A DNA stretch of 64,000 bases, taken from Rubrivivax sp. (GTDB taxonomy: Bacteria; Pseudomonadota; Gammaproteobacteria; Burkholderiales; Burkholderiaceae_C). Where the stretch lies: positions 186,001 to 250,000 of the forward strand of contig JAIXRN010000075.1 in assembly GCA_027485165.1 (NCBI GenBank). Reading direction: 5' to 3'. Positions 58,497-64,000 of the stretch are shown here, in pieces. Each line of letters opens with the position of its first letter. Positions within the stretch are counted from its first letter, which is position 1. Both the position numbers and the translations under genes were made by a program. The notes beneath the pieces are model-generated. The model was not told where the DNA came from, did not search any database, and saw nothing but the letters and a program-made list of their open reading frames with translations.

Positions 58497-59579
58497 TCAA
58501 ACTGCGCCGTCTTGAACCGGCAAAGCCTCAGCCCGCCAGCGCAGCATGCCGCCCGCCAGGTTGGCCAGCTGCTGGAAGCCGGCCTTTCGCAGCAGCACCG
58601 TGGCCTGGGCCGACCGCGCGCCGGACCGGCAGACTGTCACCACTGGTCGGTCCCGAGCAATTTCGTCGGTGCGCGACGCCAGTTGCGACAGTGGCAGCAA
58701 CCTGGCGCCTTGAATGTGACCCAGCACGTCGGTGAACTCGGCGGGTTCGCGCACATCGATGATCTGGATGTCGTCAGCCTGGTCACCGGCCGTGCGTTCT
58801 TGCAGCGCAGCGGGCTGGATCTCCCAGACGCCGCTGAAGCTGTAGTCCAGCGGTGCCCAGCCGGGCTCTGCGGGCAGCGGCGCCAATGCATCGGGCTGCC
58901 CACAGCGCAGGTTCGCCGGCACCGCGATGTCCATCAGCTTGGGGTGGGGCAGTCCAAGGTTGTTCATGTAGCCAGCGAAATCGGCCGCGTCCACGTTGCC
59001 GCCCAGCCGTGGGTTGAAGCGCTGTTCTTCGGCGACGCTGGTGACGGTAAGACCGCGGTAGTCGTGCGCTGGGTACAGAAGGCACGCCGATGGCAAGGAC
59101 AGGATCTGCGCCTTGACCGAACTGAACAGCGTGTCCGGGGAACCCTGCTGAAAATCGGTGCGGCCGCAGCCGCGGATGAGCAGGCTGTCGCCGGTGAATG
59201 CCAGGCTGTGGTCGTCCAGCACGTAGCTCAGGCATCCGCTGGTGTGCCCGGGGGTGGCGCGCACCTCCAGGCTGCGCGTGCCGAAGGTCACCCGGTCGCC
59301 ATGCTTCAGCAGGCGATCCGCGTTGGCCGCGCCCGAGTTCTCAGAGAGCAGGATCTGGCTGCCGCAGCGTTGCTTCAGCAGCCAGGCGGCGGTGACGTGG
59401 TCGGCGTGAACGTGGGTGTCCAGCGTGGCGACGAGTTGCAGCCCCAGTTCTCGCAGCAACGCCGAGTCGCGCTGTTCGTGCTCAAACACCGGGTCAATCA
59501 GCACGGCCTGCCCGCTGTCGCCCAGCAAATAGGTGTAGGTGGACGACGCGGGGTCGAAGAGTTGGCGAAAAATCAGCAT
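58497..59579 (-). CDS. Persulfide dioxygenase-rhodanese fusion (PRF type)
   Basis: 360 residues. Residues 1-235 are an ETHE1-like persulfide dioxygenase: [41 protein letters not shown] and YPAHDYRG keep the iron ligands. Residues about 255-355 are a rhodanese with active Cys in [12 protein letters not shown]. The fusion, known from Burkholderia (BpPRF), oxidises glutathione persulfide to sulfite, while the rhodanese part can make thiosulfate and glutathione. It heads the visible sulfur group at its downstream end. It ends 91 bp before the methyltransferase start. Cytoplasmic; no signal. Confidence 0.95.
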   Translation of the reverse strand: MLIFRQLFDPASSTYTYLLGDSGQAVLIDPVFEHEQRDSALLRELGLQLVATLDTHVHADHVTAAWLLKQRCGSQILLSENSGAANADRLLKHGDRVTFGTRSLEVRATPGHTSGCLSYVLDDHSLAFTGDSLLIRGCGRTDFQQGSPDTLFSSVKAQILSLPSACLLYPAHDYRGLTVTSVAEEQRFNPRLGGNVDAADFAGYMNNLGLPHPKLMDIAVPANLRCGQPDALAPLPAEPGWAPLDYSFSGVWEIQPAALQERTAGDQADDIQIIDVREPAEFTDVLGHIQGARLLPLSQLASRTDEIARDRPVVTVCRSGARSAQATVLLRKAGFQQLANLAGGMLRWRAEALPVQDGAV

Positions 59580-59617
59580 GGTGATGGCGTTTCCAGATGA
59601 ACTGACTGCACTTGAAC

Positions 59618-60085
59618 TTATCGCGCCGCCGGTGTTGGCGGAGCCACTTTGCTAGGGGCTACCAGGGGCCAGCGGCGCCGGGCCCATTCGCTCATGCCGC
59701 CTTGGACGTACTGCAGGTTCGTGTAGCCGCGCTGGCGCAGTGCGTTCAGGGTGGCGCGCGAGCGGTTTTGCGTGTTGCAGATCAGTAAAACCGGCCGATC
59801 ATTGGGCAGTTCCGTCAGGCGGCTGGGAAGTTGGCTCATGGGTAACAGACGCGCGCCCGCGGCGACGCCGGTGGCGTGTTCGTCAGGCTCTCGGATGTCC
59901 ACCAGCAAGGCGCGGCCAGCTTCAGCGTCAGCCCGCGCCTGGTCCAGCGTCACCACGGCCGATTGGGCCTGGCTGCGAGACGACGCGATCAGCAGGGCTG
60001 CGCCAGCGGTGCCAGAGAGAAACAGCATCATGAGCCCGCGCCTGCTGCGGCTAGACGGGTCTGAAAGCGATTGAGCGGCCATCAT
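59618..60085 (-). CDS. Exported rhodanese
   Basis: 155 residues. An N-terminal [21 protein letters not shown] signal, perhaps Tat-type from the RR pair, suggests periplasmic location. The rhodanese domain has [20 protein letters not shown] and active Cys in [13 protein letters not shown], and a C-terminal [12 protein letters not shown]. It overlaps the YeeE-like gene before it by ATGA, which suits a carrier passing sulfur to or from the importer. Confidence 0.88.
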   Translation of the reverse strand: MMAAQSLSDPSSRSRRGLMMLFLSGTAGAALLIASSRSQAQSAVVTLDQARADAEAGRALLVDIREPDEHATGVAAGARLLPMSQLPSRLTELPNDRPVLLICNTQNRSRATLNALRQRGYTNLQYVQGGMSEWARRRWPLVAPSKVAPPTPAAR

Positions 60086-60495
60086 GCTTTCACCATGAAC
60101 TTGTCGTGCACCACCATGCCCACCAGCATGGCCGCCACGAAGATACCCGCCTCGCCCATACCGCTGCCCAGCGCCACCAAGGCCGGACCGGGGCAGAAGC
60201 CACCGATGCCCCAGCCGGCGCCGAACAGCACGCCGCCCAGGATCAACCGGGTGTCGATGGTGCGGTTGGTGGGGATCTCGATGCGCGCGCCTGTCCACGA
60301 CAGTTCGCGCCCCTTCGCCCGCGCAAAGGCAACGACGCCGAGGGCAATGGCGCCGCCCATCACCAAGGCCAGGCTGGGGTCCCAGGCACCGGCCAAGTCG
60401 AGAAAGGCCTTCACTTTCAGCGGCTCCGTCATGCCCGCCAGGATGAGACCCAGGCCGAAGATCAGGCCGCTAAGGAGTCCGAAAAGATTGCCCAT
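60082..60495 (-). CDS. YeeE/YedE-family half transporter 1
   Basis: 137 residues, four helices. The family motif is GWGIGGFCPGPALVALGSG with conserved Cys, preceded by FGLGLILAGMTEPLKVKAFL. Full-length YeeE (TsuA) imports thiosulfate; here the protein is split into two small genes, as often in proteobacteria. The ATG at 60495 follows the stop of the partner gene by 7 bp. It is followed by the exported rhodanese. Confidence 0.92.
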   Translation of the reverse strand: MGNLFGLLSGLIFGLGLILAGMTEPLKVKAFLDLAGAWDPSLALVMGGAIALGVVAFARAKGRELSWTGARIEIPTNRTIDTRLILGGVLFGAGWGIGGFCPGPALVALGSGMGEAGIFVAAMLVGMVVHDKFMVKA

Positions 60496-60502
60496 ATTGC
60501 AC

Positions 60503-60946
60503 CTACAGCACGTGCCGAAGCACGAAAACCATGACAAAGCCGGCACCCATGAAGGCCAGCACATTCACCAGCGAGCGGCCTGAAAACCGGCTGAGACCGC
60601 AGACGCCATGGCCGCTGGTGCAGCCATTGCCCATGCGCACGCCCACCCCAACCAGCAACCCCGCCGCCACCAGCCCCACCGTACCGACATCGACGGACGC
60701 CGCTGGCATGGGTGCAAACACACGCCATACCCATGGCGCGACCAGCAAGGCCAGGATGAAGAGCAGGCGGTTGATGTCGGGCGCCAGGCTCTTGCCTGCC
60801 AGCAAGGCGCGCAAAGGACTGGCCACGATGCCTGCAATCCCGGCGACACGCCCGTTGGCCAGCAGGTAGAGGGCAGTCGCCAGGCCAATCACCAGGCCAC
60901 CGGCCAGCGATGCCCACGGCGTGAAGTTTGCAAAGGCTATGTTCAT
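60503..60946 (-). CDS. YeeE/YedE-family half transporter 2
   Basis: 147 residues, four helices, with the signature GVRMGNGCTSGHGVCGLSRF, the counterpart motif to the one in the neighbouring gene, and a second Cys for sulfur relay. Both halves presumably make a thiosulfate or sulfide-type importer in the inner membrane. It starts 52 bp after the rhodanese/hydrolase stop. Confidence 0.93.
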   Translation of the reverse strand: MNIAFANFTPWASLAGGLVIGLATALYLLANGRVAGIAGIVASPLRALLAGKSLAPDINRLLFILALLVAPWVWRVFAPMPAASVDVGTVGLVAAGLLVGVGVRMGNGCTSGHGVCGLSRFSGRSLVNVLAFMGAGFVMVFVLRHVL

Positions 60947-60998
60947 GAAGTTTCAATGGTGAGCGAGCGCGAAACACTTTTTGCCCGGTGTGACGCCA

Positions 60999-61346
60999 TC
61001 AGGTCAGTGCCCGGTAGGCCTTCAAGCCGCCAGCGATGTAGCGCGCTTGCCGGTAGCCCATGCTGCGCAGGGTGTCTGCTGACAATGCGCCCCGATTGTT
61101 GGCGTTGCAGTAGCAGAGGATGACGGTGTCCAGGTTCGGGATGACGCTTTCGATGTTCATCTCCAGCTTGCCCCTGCTGACGTGCAGTGACCCTGCTATG
61201 TGATCCTGCTCGTGTTCTTCCTTGTCGCGGATGTCCAAGGCCACGGCACCCTGAGTCAGCAGGTCGTTAACGCTGCTGGGCGCGACGCCTTCGACGCGGG
61301 TCATGGCCGCATCGGCCAGGGTCTGGAATTTCTCGGTGTAAGCCAT
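60999..61346 (-). CDS. Rhodanese-like protein with internal start
   Basis: 115 residues from an ATG with a strong AAGGAGA 8 bases upstream. Single rhodanese domain: AVALDIRDKEEHEQDHIAGS, SLHVSRGKLEMNI, active Cys in VILCYCNANNRGALSADTL and YIAGGLKAYRAL. Because the upstream hydrolase frame runs straight into it, it could also be made as a fusion. The ribosome site argues that independent translation happens. Cytoplasmic sulfur transferase by family. Confidence 0.85.
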   Translation of the reverse strand: MAYTEKFQTLADAAMTRVEGVAPSSVNDLLTQGAVALDIRDKEEHEQDHIAGSLHVSRGKLEMNIESVIPNLDTVILCYCNANNRGALSADTLRSMGYRQARYIAGGLKAYRALT

Positions 61347-62297
61347 GGTGGCGTCTCCTTGCTGGTTTATCAACGGGGGATGAATGGGGTGCGAGCGAGC
61401 GAGCGAGCCTGCACCGCAAGTCGCGAAGGCTGTGTGGAGGAATCGCGTCAAGTCTTGAGCGTGAGGCCACAGCGATGGGCGAAGGTCGTGCCCACCCTCC
61501 ACCAGCAAGAGCTGGGTTTGCGTGCCCGCGTTCAGCAGGCGTCGTGCATCTTCGACAGGAACGGTGTCGTCCTGCCGCCCATGAACCAGCAGCACAGGGC
61601 AACGAATCTGGCGCAGGGTGAACACCGGCGCGATCTCGTCGAAGCTTGCGCGGATCACGCGCTGCACATGGCGCAGGACGTACCAGCCGACCAAGAAGTA
61701 GGGCAATCGCCTTTCTGCCAGCCAGCGCCGCATCACCTCGCCCGGGTGCGCAAATGCCGACAGGCTGATGACGGCGCAAACATCGTGGCGCGCCGACGCA
61801 TGCAACAGTGCTGCCGCAGCGCCCACCGAATGCCCCAGCAGCGCCACACGATCGGAATCGATCTCGGGCTGCGACCGCAGGAAGGCCAGTCCCGCAGCGA
61901 TGTCTTCAGCGAAGCGCGGCAAGGACGTGAAAGCCTCGTCGTCACTGCGACCGTGACAGCGTGCATCGAGCAGCAGCACCGCAAAGCCGGCAGCGCACAG
62001 AGGCGCCGCGGTCGTGGCCATCATGGCGGCATTGCCGCCCCAACCGTGCATGACCAGCACCGCGGGCACCGGCAGCGTGGCGCCAGATGCCGGCACCACA
62101 AGCCAGCCGAACAGGCGCTTGCCGCCAGGGCCAGGCAGCTGCACGGCCAGCCCAGCGCGGCCGATGCCAGCCAGCGCCACCGGGGCCTCGTCGTAGCGCA
62201 CCCGCGGTGCGCGCAAGCTGCGCAAGATCGCCGCATGGACCAGGCTGCGCATGCCCCAGCTCAGAGCAACGGCCGCAACGAGCAGCCAGAGCGTCAC
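60999..62297 (-). CDS. Alpha/beta hydrolase in frame with a C-terminal rhodanese domain
   Basis: 432 residues as read through, with no stop between domains. An N-terminal membrane helix (LWLLVAAVALSWGM) precedes an alpha/beta hydrolase fold: VLVMHGWGGNAAMM, nucleophile elbow LLGHSVGAAAAL, LLVHGRQDDTVP and the late His in VEGGHDLRP. After 35 residues of poor similarity (SLARSHPIHPPLINQQ) comes a complete rhodanese that also has its own ribosome site. The GTG at 62297 overlaps an 11-codon ORF stop (GTGA). A four-copy GCGA repeat in the linker could shift the frame and end the hydrolase a few codons after it. It may therefore be one fusion or two genes. Confidence 0.8.
   Translation of the reverse strand: MTLWLLVAAVALSWGMRSLVHAAILRSLRAPRVRYDEAPVALAGIGRAGLAVQLPGPGGKRLFGWLVVPASGATLPVPAVLVMHGWGGNAAMMATTAAPLCAAGFAVLLLDARCHGRSDDEAFTSLPRFAEDIAAGLAFLRSQPEIDSDRVALLGHSVGAAAALLHASARHDVCAVISLSAFAHPGEVMRRWLAERRLPYFLVGWYVLRHVQRVIRASFDEIAPVFTLRQIRCPVLLVHGRQDDTVPVEDARRLLNAGTQTQLLLVEGGHDLRPSLWPHAQDLTRFLHTAFATCGAGSLARSHPIHPPLINQQGDATMAYTEKFQTLADAAMTRVEGVAPSSVNDLLTQGAVALDIRDKEEHEQDHIAGSLHVSRGKLEMNIESVIPNLDTVILCYCNANNRGALSADTLRSMGYRQARYIAGGLKAYRALT
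61391..61408. repeat. GCGA tetranucleotide repeat in the hydrolase-rhodanese linker
   Basis: Four full GCGA copies plus GC. On the coding (minus) strand this reads as CTCG repeats. Loss of one copy would end the hydrolase at TGA soon after (ending PFIPR), and gain of one would open another frame, so copy number decides fusion. The tract is short, so slippage may be rare. Confidence 0.85.
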
Positions 62298-62329
62298 AGC
62301 TTCTTGGTCGAGAAGTACCAGTTCAACAT
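62294..62329 (-). CDS. 11-codon leader ORF overlapping the hydrolase start
   Basis: ATG-initiated peptide MLNWYFSTKKL with a strong GGAGGA eight bases upstream. Its TGA overlaps the hydrolase GTG, and its start overlaps the stop of the truncated DUF302 gene. Either a coupling leader or the original N-terminus of the hydrolase separated by a frameshift. Confidence 0.4.
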   Translation of the reverse strand: MLNWYFSTKKL

Positions 62330-62532
62330 GTTGTAGTCCTCCCCAGCGCGGTGCCCAGCAGCTTTTGCCGCTGGCTGTCCAGGCCGAGCTTGGCCTCGAG
62401 CCTGGCATGCACATCGACTTCGCTGACGACGCCCGTCTGGTCTGCGGCAAGGGCGGCGCGCAAGGCGTCGGTGGCGGCTGACAAAGGCAGGGGCAGGGAC
62501 AGTTCGATGGCGAAGCCGTAAGGTGTGGTCAT
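62323..62532 (-). pseudogene. Truncated DUF302 protein
   Basis: 69 residues beginning MTTPYGFAIELSLPLPLSAA and continuing VVSEVDVHARLEAKLGLDSQ, the usual first half of DUF302 (about 130 residues). After the LLGTALG stretch, where the family has a LGACNP-type motif, it ends in TTTC. The second half is missing, so it is probably a remnant or a shortened variant. Its 3' end carries the ribosome site of the next reading frame. Confidence 0.6.
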
Positions 62533-62570
62533 GTCGGATTTTCGGCGTGCGAGTGAGTCAGGGTGGTTGA

Positions 62571-63218
62571 TCAAGCGTGCAGCGCGACCGGCGCTGTGCC
62601 CTCGGCCTGGAATGGCGGCAAGGTCGCCACCCGCGCCAGGAACTCATCGCGGCCGGCAGCGCCGAACCAGGGGTGCCAGCGACGCTGTTCCATCACGTTG
62701 GTCACGGTGCGTGAGCGCTGGGCGTGGCCGCAGAACAGCAGCGTTTCGGCCGGCAACGTGAACACCTGCTGCGTCACGCTGTCCCACAGCGCTTGCGGCA
62801 AGGCCGGGCGGGGCTGGAAGGGGCAGGCGTCCACCACCAGCAGGCCGCCGCAGAACAGGCGGTCGCGCCACAGAAAACTGAGGCAGCCTGCGGTGTGGCC
62901 TGGGGTGGCCAACACGCGCAGGTGTTCGTGGCCGAAGGCAAGCACGCCGTCTTCCAGCGGCGGTGCCTGGTGTTGCACGCGGGTAGCGCCCAACGCATCC
63001 AGGGCGCCCAGCGCGATGGCCTCGCCGCGCTGCTGGTCATCGTGCTCGTGCGTGCGCAGCAGCCACCTCAGGCGCAGCTGCTTCTCGTCGAGCATGGCCA
63101 GCAGCAGCGGCACATCGTTGCCGCGCGGGTCCACCAGCACCGCGTCGCCGGTGTCCAGATCGGCCAGCAGGTAGCTCACGGCCCCGGTGGCATCGTCGTG
63201 CAGCAGTCGGAAGTACAT
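62571..63218 (-). CDS. Degenerate persulfide-dioxygenase-like metallo-beta-lactamase protein
   Basis: 215 residues with an ETHE1-like fold: VSYLLADLDTGDAVLVDPRG, LRTHEHDDQQRG, LATPGHTAGCLSF, GGLLVVDACPF and FCGHAQRSRT. The normal THxHxDH motif reads THEHDDQ, so the last His is Gln, and the FTGD Asp that binds iron in persulfide dioxygenases is replaced (FCGG). First His and the GHT His remain. It may have lost dioxygenase activity or bind metal differently. It lies 38 bp before the DUF302 remnant. Confidence 0.82.
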   Translation of the reverse strand: MYFRLLHDDATGAVSYLLADLDTGDAVLVDPRGNDVPLLLAMLDEKQLRLRWLLRTHEHDDQQRGEAIALGALDALGATRVQHQAPPLEDGVLAFGHEHLRVLATPGHTAGCLSFLWRDRLFCGGLLVVDACPFQPRPALPQALWDSVTQQVFTLPAETLLFCGHAQRSRTVTNVMEQRRWHPWFGAAGRDEFLARVATLPPFQAEGTAPVALHA

Positions 63219-63245
63219 GGCGGGTCCTGTTTTCGCGGGTAGGGC

Positions 63246-63285
63246 GGTCGAGATCGGTCGAGATCGGTCGAGAGGGGTCGAGAGC
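63246..63285. repeat. Four 10-bp tandem repeats upstream of the metallo-beta-lactamase gene
   Basis: GGTCGAGATC appears twice, then GGTCGAGAGG and GGTCGAGAGC. The array lies between the Rieske stop and the MBL start on the minus strand and could affect the promoter or leader spacing. Confidence 0.8.
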
Positions 63286-63308
63286 GGATTCGGGTGCTGG
63301 TCGTGCGC

Positions 63309-63926
63309 TCAGGCCACGGGGTCTTCGCCGATGAGCAGGCGCGTGTCGCTGGCGTAGCGGTGCGGCGGAATTTCCAGATTGGTGGGTGCCGGTTTGTTCT
63401 TGTAGACACGGCCCGCGCCGTCGAAGGTGGAACCGTGGCAGGGGCAGAAGAAGCCGCCCGGCCAGTCGGCGGGCACGCTGGGGTTGGCCGTGCCCTTGGG
63501 TACATCGTTGGGTGAACAGCCCAGGTGCGTGCAGATGCCGATGGCTACGAACACTTCGGGTCGCGCGGCGCGGGCGGCATTGCGCGCGTAGGTGGGCTGC
63601 TGATCACGCGCCGATTGGGGGTCGGCCAGATCCGCTTCGCGGCCTTGCAGCGCGGCCAGCATCTCCGGCGTGCGCCGCACCACCCACACGGGTTTGCCCC
63701 GCCATTCCACGGTCTTGGACCCGCCGGGGAGGATGTCGCTGATGTCGACCTCGACCGGACCGCCTGCAGCCCGCGCCCGCTCGCTGGGCGCCAGCGTCGA
63801 GACGAAGGGCACGGCGGTGGCGATGGCGACTGCGCCGCCTGCCGCGGCGGTGGCCAAGAGCCACACCCGACGTTGCGGGTCGCCGGGCTGCGAGACAACG
63901 CTGAGAGCTTGAAGGCTGGGGTTCAT
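63309..63926 (-). CDS. petA: Rieske iron-sulfur subunit of cytochrome bc1
   Basis: 205 residues. A twin-Arg-like membrane anchor (PQRRVWLLATAAAGGAVAIA) and FVSTLAPSERARAAG, then VDISDILPGGSKTVEWRGKP. The 2Fe-2S motifs are intact: CTHLGCSPND and CPCHGSTFDGAGRV, with the flanking Cys pair for the disulfide. This is the normal length for beta-type PetA. Cytochrome b and c1 genes are not in the window; on this strand they would lie downstream, where the sulfur genes are instead, so the subunit may be a stand-alone copy. Confidence 0.94.
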   Translation of the reverse strand: MNPSLQALSVVSQPGDPQRRVWLLATAAAGGAVAIATAVPFVSTLAPSERARAAGGPVEVDISDILPGGSKTVEWRGKPVWVVRRTPEMLAALQGREADLADPQSARDQQPTYARNAARAARPEVFVAIGICTHLGCSPNDVPKGTANPSVPADWPGGFFCPCHGSTFDGAGRVYKNKPAPTNLEIPPHRYASDTRLLIGEDPVA

Positions 63927-64000
63927 GAGGGCTCCTGGCTGACGGGGTTCCCTCTCTCTGTCTCAAGACGCGTGCCATTCGCGCCGAAGTTGAAAATCCT

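Noticed and set aside
63246-63285. Possible CRISPR array
   Set aside because: The 10-bp units are directly adjacent with no spacers and no cas genes.

Overview
The window comes from a high-GC Gram-negative chromosome, most likely a betaproteobacterium of the order Burkholderiales (Leptothrix/Ideonella/Rubrivivax/Roseateles type). The grounds are the codon usage, two PEP-CTERM exported proteins, a TonB receptor, a MexAB-OprM-like RND pump, a cyanide-insensitive-type bd oxidase, a persulfide dioxygenase-rhodanese fusion and a beta-type Rieske protein. All assignments were made by reading the sequence and recalling protein families; no database search was run.

Layout. 1-4.0 kb: 3' end of a GH46-like chitosanase, a CBS-pair protein and two PEP-CTERM exported phosphoesterase-type proteins. 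4.1-6.9 kb: a partner-switching module (GAF-PP2C phosphatase, STAS antagonist, HATPase anti-sigma-type kinase, stand-alone receiver). 7-9.9 kb: a GST, a patatin lipoprotein and a BamE-like protein. 9.9-15.6 kb: a class III cyclase-ATPase-TPR protein divergent from a SulP transporter that ends in STAS and cyclic-nucleotide-binding domains. 15.7-16.3 kb: an exported thiamine-binding-type protein under a TPP riboswitch. 16.4-22.4 kb: a complete tripartite RND efflux operon. 22.7-28.3 kb: a metallo-beta-lactamase-fold lipoprotein, then a GAF-rich histidine kinase between two NarL-type regulators.

28.3-42.0 kb holds the most coherent unexplained system. It has a TonB receptor and MetE-like protein on one strand. 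On the other are a SnoaL-like protein, a LacI regulator, a second tandem SnoaL-like protein, a four-gene sugar-type ABC importer, a bicupin and an HpcH/HpaI aldolase. A 14-bp palindrome upstream of lacI recurs as a 12/14 match in the divergent TonB/SnoaL promoter. This suggests one LacI regulon for outer-membrane uptake, inner-membrane uptake and breakdown of an unidentified, perhaps sugar-acid-like or methylated, compound.

42.3-53.4 kb: a P-type ATPase, a DUF4124-like protein, an M48 protease, an S9 dipeptidyl peptidase, a multiheme cytochrome c with one broken haem motif, a large Ser/Thr kinase and a small Cys-rich protein. 53.4-54.6 kb is non-coding, lower in GC, and carries two 128-bp inverted MITE-like elements whose 24-bp terminal repeats covary. 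54.6-57.2 kb: cydA-cydB plus a 54-residue DUF2474-type protein. 57.3-58.4 kb: two methyltransferase-type genes. 58.5-63.9 kb, all on the minus strand: a sulfur-handling group (persulfide dioxygenase-rhodanese, two further rhodaneses, two YeeE/YedE half transporters, an alpha/beta hydrolase fused in frame to one rhodanese next to a tetranucleotide repeat, a truncated DUF302 gene, a degenerate metallo-beta-lactamase protein) and a Rieske iron-sulfur subunit at the edge.
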